From: Kordia antarctica | GTDB taxonomy: Bacteria > Bacteroidota > Bacteroidia > Flavobacteriales > Flavobacteriaceae | Assembly (NCBI RefSeq): GCF_009901525.1 | Contig: NZ_CP019288.1 | Coordinates: 5,361,501-5,425,500, forward strand | Direction: 5' to 3' | DNA length: 64,000 nucleotides | Shown here: piece after piece, positions 55,686-64,000 of the stretch | How the letters are laid out: every line of letters starts with the position of its first letter | How positions within the stretch are numbered: the stretch's first letter is position 1 | Translations under genes and position numbers: made by a program | Notes under the pieces: generated by a model | Told to the model about the DNA's origin: nothing | Databases searched by the model: none | What the model saw: the letters and a program-made list of their open reading frames with translations, nothing else

Positions 55686-57455
55686 ATGAAAACATACATA
55701 ATAAAAATAGTAGCATTTGTTTTTTGCCTAACAATAATGCAATCATGCGAGGATTATCTTGAAGAGGTAAATCCAAATGAAATTTCGGCAGACACCTTTT
55801 TTAATAATTTAAACGAGTCAGATACGGTATTAACTTCTGTATATGGTGCCATGTTAAATACTTGGATTGTGAGTGCTAGAGAAGAATCTTGGCGATCAGA
55901 TATGGCATTTCCAGGGATTAGATCAGGTAATATTAGAGCTGATGCGTTAAATATTTATGAGCACGTTATTAATGAAGATAATGGCTTTATAAATCAACGA
56001 TGGGATGCTTTATATCAAGTAATATGGAGAGCAAATCAAGTTATTGATGGTTTAAATAGTATGAATGCAGATTTGCAAGCAGAAACTCGTTGGACAGAGC
56101 AAATGGCACAAGCCAGATTTTTTAGAGGCTTAGCGCACTTTTATTTACACACTTTGTATAATGAAGGACGTATAGTAATTAGAGATGTCATACCAGGAAC
56201 ACAAGCAGATTTTTCCAAACCACTAAGCACATCAGAAGAAGTAATGGCGTTTTTTAGAGAAGATTTAGAATATGCATACCAAAATTTACCTGCAACGTTT
56301 CCACAGAAGACCAGAGTAACAGCAGGTACCGCAGCAACTATTTTAGGAACAAGTTATTTATATTCTGCATCAAATAATCCTGCAGATTATCAAACGGCTA
56401 AAACCTATTTTAATGATGTCATTAACGGACCTTATGGCTATGCGTTAATACAAGATGTAAGTCTTCTGTTCACAGAAGCTGGAGATTTTAATTCCGAGTC
56501 TATTTTAGAAATTAACTATAGTGTAGATCAGCAATTAGAAGAAAATCAATTTGATGAAGAAAGTTTTAACATGAGAAACGGTAGATATTCTGGGCCTCGA
56601 GGTGCAGGAGGATCTAGTTTTAATCAACAATTTACAGCAGCAGCATGGTTAATTCATGCCTATAATAGCGAGCCACTAAACATGGCTGATGCAAGAAATA
56701 CAGTAATAGATAGAGAAACTGGTTTGCCCAGAGCAAGAATCGTATCTCTTAGATCTTCTGCAATGATAGCAGTAGTAAATGATCAAGATACAGAGTACTA
56801 CTTACAGCCTTCTGCTGCTATAGTAGAAAACTTTAGTAGCACACAAAGAAAATATGGTTATTTCAAAAAATACACGAATCACGATATTGTAGCTAACGAA
56901 AATGATACAGGAGATACAAGTTGGAAATCTGGTAAAAATGTAATCATGAATCGTTTAGCAGATGTATATTTAATGTATGCAGAAGCTGTATTAAAAGGAG
57001 ATAATAATGTAAGTGGAGCAATCAATCTTATAAACCCTATTCGTCAACGTTGGGGATTACAATTACTAGATGCGAATGCAAGTTTAGTTGATGGTACTCC
57101 ATATACAGAAGAATCTCTAATGAATCATTTAATGTACGTAGAACGTCCATTAGAATTATCTGTAGAAGGTGTTTCAACTAGAATTGTTGATTTAAGACGT
57201 TGGAATGTTGCTAGTAATAGATTTAACGATTTATCTATGCAATCATTTTACGTAACAGATTATGATTACTATAATGATGCTACGTCTAGTACGCTAACGA
57301 GAAATAATTCTTTAGTACAAGCAGGAATTAGTCCAGATCCAAGTGGCGATCCTCAATTAGTACAAGAATATACGGGAGCGGCACAGTTTTATACCAATGG
57401 ATATTTTCCAATACCAACAAGTGAAACTCTAAGTAATAACTCGGTTTCTAATTAA
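55686..57455 (+). CDS. susD: SusD-like surface oligosaccharide-binding lipoprotein
   Basis: 589 aa lipoprotein precursor. CEDYLEEVNPNEISADTFF has acidic residues after the lipid cysteine, the flavobacterial surface-export signal. SusD/RagB features: helical TPR-rich fold, WDALYQVIWRANQVIDGL, RFFRGLAHFYL and a C-terminal region with VDLRRWNV and NGYFPIPTSE. It forms the lid over SusC and binds oligosaccharides. It is 18 bp after SusC and 15 bp before the surface binding protein, completing a transport operon. Confidence 0.93.
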   Translation: MKTYIIKIVAFVFCLTIMQSCEDYLEEVNPNEISADTFFNNLNESDTVLTSVYGAMLNTWIVSAREESWRSDMAFPGIRSGNIRADALNIYEHVINEDNGFINQRWDALYQVIWRANQVIDGLNSMNADLQAETRWTEQMAQARFFRGLAHFYLHTLYNEGRIVIRDVIPGTQADFSKPLSTSEEVMAFFREDLEYAYQNLPATFPQKTRVTAGTAATILGTSYLYSASNNPADYQTAKTYFNDVINGPYGYALIQDVSLLFTEAGDFNSESILEINYSVDQQLEENQFDEESFNMRNGRYSGPRGAGGSSFNQQFTAAAWLIHAYNSEPLNMADARNTVIDRETGLPRARIVSLRSSAMIAVVNDQDTEYYLQPSAAIVENFSSTQRKYGYFKKYTNHDIVANENDTGDTSWKSGKNVIMNRLADVYLMYAEAVLKGDNNVSGAINLINPIRQRWGLQLLDANASLVDGTPYTEESLMNHLMYVERPLELSVEGVSTRIVDLRRWNVASNRFNDLSMQSFYVTDYDYYNDATSSTLTRNNSLVQAGISPDPSGDPQLVQEYTGAAQFYTNGYFPIPTSETLSNNSVSN

Positions 57456-57470
57456 TTTAAAAAAAGAAAG

Positions 57471-59162
57471 ATGAAAAAAATATTTATTATTTCCGCACTT
57501 ATGCTACTAGCGTTTATGGTTGGTTGTGAAAAAGAAGATGATTATGTAGCACCTTTTGGAGACTTTTCTAGTTTGTCATGGGTTACAACACAAGGTTTTG
57601 AGGAGTCTGATTATGTATCCGCTTTAAATAATTATATTGGTTTTAGAGATATCTCTAAAAATGCTTTAACACATAGTTGGCACATACCATCTGGGACTAA
57701 TTTGCTCCAAAGCGATTTTAATGCAGAACAAGACACAATCTATACAGATTTTATAGGCGCTGCAGGACCAAGAGGATCTGATCAAAAACTAATTAATGTT
57801 ATCTTTAGACAACCAGGAGTAAAAGAGGTAGAACTACGAAATACCTTTAAAGATTCTGTTGCCGAATCTGTTTTTAGTGATGGCGTATGGAAAGTAAACA
57901 AAATATTTACAGTGACTGTTTTTGACGACGTTAAACCTATGTTTAAAGTTATGAAAGGAACAGATGAAATACTTACTGTAAGTGAAACAGATATGCCAAG
58001 TGAAGCAAATGCTGCTTCATGGCAAACTGTAACTGTAGAAGCTGGAGAACAATTAACATATATTGACCTAACAACTACAGGAGATCCTGATGGAAGAACT
58101 TGGAACTTTAACGGTGGAGCCATGGATATGAGTGGCGGCGAATCTGTAAATTTATCATACAATGGATTAGGTAATTTTACAGCAGGTAGTATAACTTCAA
58201 AAAGAACTGATGTTGCTAAACCAGATGGCGAAGCTACTAAGCTTATTCCTCTTAATATAGAAGTTGTTCCTTCTTCACAACCTTTTGTACTTAATGGAAT
58301 GATAACAGAAGATTTACAAGTTATCTCTTTAAATGTAACAGGAGAAATAGAAACACTTGTTGGAGAGGAAGCTAATTTTACAGTTCATGTTGTGAATACG
58401 ACTGCAGGATTCGATCAAAATATTGCAGTACAATCAGCAACAGTAAATAATTCAGATGCTACACAAATAGATTTAGTTCTTTCAGCTCCAATTTATAATT
58501 CAGATGTTATTACTGTAGCATACACGGCAGGAAACATAGGCTCTGTTGACTTTAGAGTATTAGAAAGTTTTAGCGCAACAAACGTATCGCTCCACAGAAG
58601 CGACAATATAATTACTGGATCAGGAATGGGAACTGGATTAGATTATACAGGTTTCGAGGTAGAGGCAAGTACTGGTAATTTTCTTAAAAAAGGATATGCA
58701 GAAGGGTATTGGGTAGGTAACACTAATAGTGCATTTCTTAATCTTTCAAGAACAACAGATATGTCCAATAGTGGTTCAGCTTCAATGCGATATGAAAGTC
58801 CATCAGGCGTTACAACTGTAAGACTACAAGGGAGTTGGTTTACTAATGGAACAAAAACAACATATGCTATAGCAACATTGCCTGCAGGAGATTATGAGGT
58901 GTCTTATATGGTGTTTTTAGCCCCAGGAAATACAATGCTAGCTTTTGAAACAGAAGTACAAGGAGGCGCAACTACAAGTTGGGACATTTCTTCTTTACCT
59001 AGAGGACAATGGGTAGAAATAAGTAAATCAATTAATCTTGCTACCAATTTAACCAATAAAAAGTTTGATTTAAAAATAAATGCTGCAGACAATGCTGGTG
59101 TAACTGGAGAGCAGATTATGTATTTTGATGATTTAAGTTGGAGACTATTAGAAGCTAGATAA
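57471..59162 (+). CDS. Surface glycan-binding protein (SusE/F-position)
   Basis: 563 aa lipoprotein precursor (LAFMVGCEKEDDYV), with acidic residues after Cys pointing to the surface. N-terminal and middle beta-domains (about 30-370) look like immunoglobulin/PKD-type repeats. The C-terminal about 180 residues (NFLKKGYAEGYWVGNT ... IMYFDDLSW) resemble a CBM-like beta-sandwich. It stands in the usual position after SusD and probably binds the polymer outside the cell. It is followed by a clear terminator. Sequences of such proteins vary too much for a family name. Confidence 0.72.
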   Translation: MKKIFIISALMLLAFMVGCEKEDDYVAPFGDFSSLSWVTTQGFEESDYVSALNNYIGFRDISKNALTHSWHIPSGTNLLQSDFNAEQDTIYTDFIGAAGPRGSDQKLINVIFRQPGVKEVELRNTFKDSVAESVFSDGVWKVNKIFTVTVFDDVKPMFKVMKGTDEILTVSETDMPSEANAASWQTVTVEAGEQLTYIDLTTTGDPDGRTWNFNGGAMDMSGGESVNLSYNGLGNFTAGSITSKRTDVAKPDGEATKLIPLNIEVVPSSQPFVLNGMITEDLQVISLNVTGEIETLVGEEANFTVHVVNTTAGFDQNIAVQSATVNNSDATQIDLVLSAPIYNSDVITVAYTAGNIGSVDFRVLESFSATNVSLHRSDNIITGSGMGTGLDYTGFEVEASTGNFLKKGYAEGYWVGNTNSAFLNLSRTTDMSNSGSASMRYESPSGVTTVRLQGSWFTNGTKTTYAIATLPAGDYEVSYMVFLAPGNTMLAFETEVQGGATTSWDISSLPRGQWVEISKSINLATNLTNKKFDLKINAADNAGVTGEQIMYFDDLSWRLLEAR

Positions 59163-59184
59163 TAAAAATAAATTTTGTCAGGTT

Positions 59185-59221
59185 AAAAAAAGACTGCCAC
59201 TTTGTAGGCAGTTCTTTTTTT
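59185..59221 (+). terminator. Rho-independent terminator of the SusCD operon
   Basis: A-run plus GACTGCC, 8-nt loop ACTTTGTA, GGCAGTTC and an 8-base T run. The stem is strong, about 25 bp after the stop of the binding protein, and would end the 50658-59162 transcript. Confidence 0.85.
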
Positions 59222-59255
59222 AATTTAAAGTAATTACAATAATTTAAAACTGATT

Positions 59256-60833
59256 ATGTTAAGAAAAAACTATTTAAGTTTACTAATATTAGTAACTGTC
59301 ACATTATTTATTGGTTGTAAATCTGATAAAAATAAAGAAGAAGTAAAACAAGCAGCTGAAGAAAACATTTCTACTAAACCGAACATAGTAGTTATATATC
59401 TTGACGATTTAGGCTATGGAGATGTAAGCTCTTACGGAGCCACAGAATTACAAACACCAAACATAGATGCATTAGCAACTGGCGGAATAAAATTTACAAA
59501 CGGTTACGCATCTTCTGCAACGTGTACACCAAGTCGATACGCTTTACTTACGGGGATGTATCCGTGGAGAAACAAAAAAGCTAAAATATTACCAGGAACT
59601 GCACCACTATTAATAAGTACAGAGCAGCAAACCTTACCAAAAATGTTAAAAGCTCAAGACTACCAAACTGCAATAGTTGGTAAATGGCATTTAGGTTTAG
59701 GAACAGGAATGGTAAATTGGAATCAACGTGTTTCACCTGGGCCAAATGAAGTTGGTTTTGATGAAGCTTACATCTTAGCGGCAACTCAAGATCGGGTTCC
59801 AACGGTATACATTGACAATGGAAATGTGGTAGGTTTAGATCCAAACGATCCAATATCGGTCAATTACAAAGAAAATTTTAAAGGTGAACCAACTGCGGTT
59901 TCAAATCCAGAAATGGTAGACATGAAATGGCATCACGGACATAATAACAGTATTGTAAATGGTATTGGTAGAATTGGTTACATGAAAGGTGGTGAAGCTG
60001 CAAAGTGGAGCGATGTGGACATGGCAGATCATTTCTTAGAAAAAGCACAGAATTATGTAAAAACACATAAAAACAAGCCGTTTTTTTTATACTATGCAAT
60101 GCAACAACCGCATGTACCTAGAACACCGCATCCAAGATTTGCAGGTAAATCTGGTTTAGGACCAAGAGGCGATGTTATTTTGGAAGCAGATTGGTGTATT
60201 GGCGAATTTATGAAAACATTAAAAGAAGAAGGTCTCTTAGAAAATACGCTAATTGTTTTTTCAAGTGATAATGGACCCGTATTAAATGATGGTTATTACG
60301 ATGATGCAGTTGAAAAAATAGGAAAACACGATCCAAATGGTGGACTTAGAGGTGGAAAATACAGCATATTTGAAGCTGGAACTCGTGTGCCTTTCATAAC
60401 GTATTGGAAAGGGAAAATTCAACCAGGAACGTCTGATGCAATTGTATGTCAAATGGACTTATTAGCATCCTTAGCAAACTTAGTTGGTACGGAAGATACC
60501 ACAACAGACAGTCAAGATTTACTCAATGTTTTAATGGGAGAATCTAAAAAAGGAAGAGAAAATTTAGTTATCGAAGCCACAGGGAAAACAGCATTGCGTC
60601 ATGGAGATTGGTTAATGATTCCGCCATACAAAGGAAAAAATTTCAGAGAAAAAGTAGGAATAGAAGTAGGGAATCTTCCTGATTTTCAACTCTATAATTT
60701 AAAAGAAGATCTTGCGCAAAAAAATAATTTAGCAACATCCAATCCTAAAAAACTAACAGAAATGATTGCCATTTTTGAATCCTTAAGAGGAAAAGATTAT
60801 ATAAAAAATGTAAAAGAAGTCATATTTAGATAA
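59256..60833 (+). CDS. Type I sulfatase
   Basis: 525 aa lipoprotein precursor (TLFIGCKSDKNKEE; the acidic tail after Cys is partly in line with surface export). PNIVVIYLDDLGYGDVSSYG, CTPSRYALLTGMYPWR (Cys90) and GKWHLGLGTG form the catalytic core. VFSSDNGPVLNDGYYDD and RGGKYSIFEAGTRVPF follow. The YPWRNKKA block after the signature is typical of one S1 branch, but I do not assign it. The gene is only about 34 bp after a terminator, so it may depend on read-through or its own promoter, which is not clear. It is the last PUL gene in this window. Confidence 0.9.
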   Translation: MLRKNYLSLLILVTVTLFIGCKSDKNKEEVKQAAEENISTKPNIVVIYLDDLGYGDVSSYGATELQTPNIDALATGGIKFTNGYASSATCTPSRYALLTGMYPWRNKKAKILPGTAPLLISTEQQTLPKMLKAQDYQTAIVGKWHLGLGTGMVNWNQRVSPGPNEVGFDEAYILAATQDRVPTVYIDNGNVVGLDPNDPISVNYKENFKGEPTAVSNPEMVDMKWHHGHNNSIVNGIGRIGYMKGGEAAKWSDVDMADHFLEKAQNYVKTHKNKPFFLYYAMQQPHVPRTPHPRFAGKSGLGPRGDVILEADWCIGEFMKTLKEEGLLENTLIVFSSDNGPVLNDGYYDDAVEKIGKHDPNGGLRGGKYSIFEAGTRVPFITYWKGKIQPGTSDAIVCQMDLLASLANLVGTEDTTTDSQDLLNVLMGESKKGRENLVIEATGKTALRHGDWLMIPPYKGKNFREKVGIEVGNLPDFQLYNLKEDLAQKNNLATSNPKKLTEMIAIFESLRGKDYIKNVKEVIFR

Positions 60834-61555
60834 AAAAATTAGGCAATAATACCATTTATATAACCAAAAAAATAGTATTGTTTATCTTGTGGAAAGTCAT
60901 TATCTAATACATACAATGTGCTAATAATGGAGAAAAAGTTTCTATGAATCAGAAGCATCATTAAAATTTCTATAATCACTAAGGGAAATGGAAATGCTTC
61001 CCAATGGTTTTATAGTTCCAAAACTTCCCGATTGTGAATTTCCCAACTTTTAAGTTTTTTAAACTAGACTCGAATGTAACGTCTCTAAACACAAAATTTT
61101 TGACTAACAAGATAAAATCTCTACATCTAATTTATATTACAAAAATCAAGAAGAAAACGGGAATATTATTTATAAAATTTCGGTGCTGAATCAATGACTA
61201 TTTAATGCCTTAAAAAAAAGAAAAATAAGCGCATCTAAAACCTTAAAGTAATACTTTAAATAAATCAAAAATTACGGCTCGTTTTTTACAGCTAAAACCA
61301 AGGTCATAATCTGAGAAACTCAATATTATTTTTCTACGCAAATCAGTAGATAAACATTATTTTCAATTCTTTTCTTTAACTCATTGCTAAGCGATAAGCT
61401 TAATTTTTTTAAAATTTCAATTAAAAAATTTGAAAAAAGGCTGTTTTTTGAAATTAAATGATGAAAAAATTAAATTCGTTTTTCAATTTAATTTTTTAAT
61501 TTGTTTTTTTTAATAATTAACTAACTGACAATTAAAGAATTAATTAAAAAAAATA
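60834..61555. other. AT-rich intergenic region with a strong inverted repeat
   Basis: No gene seen. AAAAAATTAAATT (61464-61476), 8-nt loop, AATTTAATTTTTT (61485-61497) form a perfect 13-bp AT-only hairpin. The region is markedly AT-rich and leads directly into the iteron-like repeats, the pattern of a DNA-unwinding or replication-origin stretch. It could also be a terminator relic. Confidence 0.45.
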
Positions 61556-61813
61556 AAAGTGGTTTTACTTTCTGCTCAAAAGATCAAAGTGGATTGACTT
61601 TTATAATTTAAAAAATAAATTTGAAATTCCAAACAGTTAAATTGCTGAAAAATAGACATTTAATTATTTAAAAGTAAAAGTGGTTTTACTTTCTGCTCAA
61701 AAGATAAAAGTGGTTTTAGTTTTGTTATTTAAAAAATAAATTTGAAATTTTTTATAATTAAGTAGCTGTAAAACAGACGTCTAACTATTTAAAAGTAAAA
61801 GTGGTTTTAGTTT
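61556..61813 (+). repeat. Iteron-like repeats, five copies of AAAGTGGWTTKACTTT
   Basis: Five 16-mers: 61556-61571, 61586-61601, 61677-61692, 61707-61722 and 61798-61813. The first three are AAAGT-N6-ACTTT inverted half-sites; the last two end AGTTT. Copies 1, 3 and 5 recur every 121 bp, and copies 1-2 and 3-4 are 30 bp apart, so a 121-bp unit is repeated twice plus a third partial unit. The sites lie about 1.6 kb from the start (63415) and just beyond the 3' end (62120) of the minus-strand HTH gene. They may bind it. No gene is seen in the following 306 bp (61814-62119). Confidence 0.7.
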
Positions 61814-62119
61814 TTTTCAAAACGAAAAGGCAACGTAAAATTTCAAATAGTCTTGAATTTTCTTAGCAGCTATATAACAAGAAATAGTTGAGGAATTGAC
61901 AAGTCATATCAAAGCAAAATAAGCGTAAAAAAAGCAACGTGTAAAAGTCAGTTTTAGACATCGAAATAGCAACTATTTTTGTGCTATTTGCGTGTCAATT
62001 TTAAATACGCTTTCATCGATTTTGCTAGCTGAATTTCAAAAGTGAATATTGCTAAATAAGAAGAAAAATAGCAACGGTATATGTAAGCTGAATTATAAAA
62101 AAAATGATTCAAAAAATAA

Positions 62120-63415
62120 TCAAGAAGTAGATTTCAAAACATGTTCATAGAACTGATCTAAAAGTTTTGGATTCCCAAGTTTCTGAATCTTTTTTTCGCA
62201 ATCATAAAATAATGGCAAACGTGGTTTCTGTTTTTCAGTTTGTTTTTGTTCATTGTTTAAAAAACGTCTAATCTGTGCATGAGTAATTAATTTCAAGCGA
62301 GTTTTTTGTTTGCTTCGCATCTGATTTTCATACCAAACTTTTGTACCTGTAAAGCCAAAGGTATTAGTTGGATCAAAATACCTGTTTGGTAATTGAACAA
62401 ATCGATTCTGGGGATCTTTAGCAATGTATTTACAAACCAACCCGATGCGCTTCACATAAACCTTGTGAACTTTGTCCAAATTTCGTTCCTCCACAGGTTC
62501 ATACCATAACCGTAACAACTCTTTTGCTCGTTTTTCTTGATATTTAGTTAAAAACACATTTTCATAAAGAGTATTTTTTGCAAGTTTCCACAAATCATCC
62601 ACATAAAAATTAAAGGAGGAAAAGCTAGAAGCCTCAAACCTTGAAACTATGTCTTTGGCTTGTTCTGTGGCTTCTGAGCTTTTACCTTCCCTCTCTGTAT
62701 CATTATCAGGCTGATGGTGTGTATGTTTTTGATAAAAATTTCGCGCGCCTAGTGTGTCTTGCGCAAGTTGCTCTTTATTTTGTTTTGCGCCTTCCTTCTC
62801 TGTGTATCTTGAAAAATTGTTACCAGTTTTGTTACCAGAAAAATCAATAGCTGTGAGCGAGAGCGAACTCCTTTGATTATTGGCATCCAATTTTTTATGA
62901 ACTCCTATTAGTATATTATTTATGTAACTATTGTTACTAGAGTCTGTATGAGGACAGTTTGTCCTTTTTTCATTTTTAAAAAACTGATTATCAGTACTTT
63001 TCGTTTTTTCTGTTTTCGCTAGAATTTGTGAGTTATTCACAGGTTCTTGACCGTTTATCAACAGTATTTTCGGATTCAAATACAATTCATAACTCGCATT
63101 AGAACCATGCCAAATCTTCTCAGTAATAATATTGGCTTGCAAAAGCTTTTTAAGATGTCTTTGTATAGTTCTAGTGCTTACGTGAGAAATCTTTGCCAAT
63201 TGCACATTATTTGTCTTTAATGATGGAATATTAGAAGTATCAAAACAAGCTTGCTTGCTAGCTCTTAATAACGAAGCACCATAAATCCGAATTATCTCTC
63301 TAGCCGTTGCAATCACAGGTTGACGCAAACGAGCAGAAAGACTATCAGAAGTAGCATTATGTTTTGCTACAAAAGTGTCAAGTGCTTTAAAAACAGTTGA
63401 AAAGTGGATGACCAT
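62120..63415 (-). CDS. HTH protein, replication-initiator-like or mobile-element regulator
   Basis: 431 aa on the minus strand, ATG at 63415. N-terminal MVIHFSTVFKALDTFVAKHN leads into a helical segment and a winged-helix block at about 70-130: VQLAKISHVSTRTIQRHLKK and ANIITEKIWHGSNASYEL. The long middle (about 140-260) is low-complexity, Asn/Ser/Lys/Gln-rich. The C-terminal part (about 260-431) has basic and aromatic segments (PVEERNLDKVHKVYVKRIG, FTGTKVWYENQMRSKQKTRL). This layout is seen in flavobacterial plasmid/ICE-type genes; I do not know a proven function. The iteron-like array lies beyond its 3' end. A replication or partition role, or a transcriptional regulator, are the options. 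No recombinase is next to it. Confidence 0.5.
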   Translation of the reverse strand: MVIHFSTVFKALDTFVAKHNATSDSLSARLRQPVIATAREIIRIYGASLLRASKQACFDTSNIPSLKTNNVQLAKISHVSTRTIQRHLKKLLQANIITEKIWHGSNASYELYLNPKILLINGQEPVNNSQILAKTEKTKSTDNQFFKNEKRTNCPHTDSSNNSYINNILIGVHKKLDANNQRSSLSLTAIDFSGNKTGNNFSRYTEKEGAKQNKEQLAQDTLGARNFYQKHTHHQPDNDTEREGKSSEATEQAKDIVSRFEASSFSSFNFYVDDLWKLAKNTLYENVFLTKYQEKRAKELLRLWYEPVEERNLDKVHKVYVKRIGLVCKYIAKDPQNRFVQLPNRYFDPTNTFGFTGTKVWYENQMRSKQKTRLKLITHAQIRRFLNNEQKQTEKQKPRLPLFYDCEKKIQKLGNPKLLDQFYEHVLKSTS

Positions 63416-63434
63416 CTATTATGTATTGATTATA

Positions 63435-63614
63435 CTATTTATTAAATGTTTTCGCTAACAAATCGTCCATAGCACTCGCTACGGAAATTCGTTTTCGCTT
63501 CCTTTTTCTAGGTTTCTTATCACAAACAACAGTAACGCCAAGCATGGCATGTAGTCTCAGTTTTTCATCTGAACTCAATGCCTGAATTACGTTATATACT
63601 GTTTCTGCTTTCAA
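63435..63614 (-). CDS. Small conserved-looking protein upstream of the HTH gene
   Basis: 59 aa on the minus strand, start TTG at 63614 (just after a stop codon) and stop TAG at 63435-63437. It is 19 bp upstream of the HTH ATG, so one transcript is likely. The protein reads in part KAETVYNVIQALSSDEKLRL and a basic block KPRKRKRKR, ending MDDLLAKTFNK. It resembles small partner proteins of accessory elements. The TTG start makes it uncertain; the protein is too short for a family call. Confidence 0.45.
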   Translation of the reverse strand: MKAETVYNVIQALSSDEKLRLHAMLGVTVVCDKKPRKRKRKRISVASAMDDLLAKTFNK

Positions 63615-63617
63615 TTA

Positions 63618-64000
63618 AATATGTGCGTTGTTTATTTGATTTATGTATAGATGACTCCAATAATTTTGGACAAAAGAATTCCTAGTCGCATACATTGGCG
63701 ACTTCGTATTTTTTATAAATAACGATGCTAACTACATCTGTGATTCAATAACTAGATGCGTTTAGTTGAATATTGGTAACTTCTTTTTTTATCTATACAG
63801 TACTAACTATTTTTTACAATCAAAATGATTGTTCGGGTTTTACAATTTTATTTCTTTTTTGCTTCTCTTATTTTTAAAGGATTTATAAAATGGGTTCTGA
63901 TCTATGGGTAATTAATCTCTAAATTAGATACTCATAATGATATTAGCCTACCCTTTTGGCTTGTAGTAAATCTAATTAATTTTTCTTTTAAAAACTAGCG
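63618..64000. other. Intergenic region, nothing recognised
   Basis: 383 bp up to the window end. No ORF of note, no RNA gene, no repeat beyond AT-rich runs. It may contain the promoter of the minus-strand pair. Confidence 0.5.

Noticed and set aside
61556-61813. CRISPR array
   Set aside because: Repeats are only 16 bp, spacers are not unique (the 121-bp unit itself is repeated), and no cas gene is present.
1-64000. tRNA, rRNA or riboswitch genes
   Set aside because: No cloverleaf, rRNA-like or known riboswitch motif was recognised by eye on either strand; a tRNA/Rfam scan would settle it.

Overview
The window is an AT-rich piece of a marine-type Flavobacteriia (Bacteroidota) chromosome. Evidence for this: a SusC/SusD pair, a hybrid two-component regulator, type IX secretion (T9SS) sorting tails, TAnnTTTG promoter elements, and AT-rich start regions with no strong Shine-Dalgarno. 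Nearly all of it is one very large polysaccharide utilisation locus (PUL) for a heavily sulfated galactan, interrupted by two small accessory islands and followed by a probable replication or mobile-element region.

Layout. 1-11832: a partial sulfatase, a secreted FAD oxidoreductase with an FMN-binding-like partner, a second sulfatase paralogous to the first, a DUF4380 protein, a GH42/GH167-like galactosidase, a third sulfatase and a YghZ-type aldo/keto reductase, spaced like an operon. 11914-16050: hybrid two-component sensor/regulator. 16051-20000: island 1, with a lone ABC-type ATPase and a DUF6364/PIN toxin-antitoxin pair, bordered by repeats. 20001-30348: a T9SS-secreted binding protein, a GH150-like lambda-carrageenase candidate, a sulfatase, a GH110 alpha-1,3-galactosidase, a SASA esterase and a sulfatase. 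30382-31551 (minus): a carboxypeptidase-regulatory-like protein. 31841-34866: a GH82-like beta-helix lipoprotein and a sulfatase. 34867-38471: island 2, with a reverse transcriptase, a 1-bp-overlapping HEPN-motif partner and a second HEPN-motif gene. 38472-41639 (minus): an outer-membrane beta-barrel protein and an EF-hand protein. 42057-60833: sulfatase, second GH82-like protein, two sulfatases, GH2 galactosidase, second GH110, SusC, SusD, surface glycan-binding protein and a last sulfatase. 60834-64000: iteron-like repeats beside a minus-strand helix-turn-helix protein and a small upstream ORF.

How it fits together (inference). GH150-like, two GH110 and a GH2, with ten sulfatases and no 3,6-anhydrogalactose pathway, match lambda-carrageenan: alternating beta-1,4 galactose-2-sulfate and alpha-1,3 galactose-2,6-disulfate. 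Surface or secreted endo-enzymes (GH150-like and the GH82-like proteins) would cut the polymer, SusC/SusD and the surface binding protein would import oligosaccharides, and periplasmic sulfatases, GH110, GH2 and GH42-like enzymes would dismantle them under control of the hybrid sensor. The most unusual items are the two GH82-like proteins that keep the catalytic Glu but have Gly where the second catalytic acid should be, the split RT + HEPN system, and an about 210-bp sequence placed upstream of two unrelated defence-like genes, each copy ending in a GTTRRRY-type boundary like an integron cassette junction. Assignments to GH families rest on remembered family sequences, not on searches.
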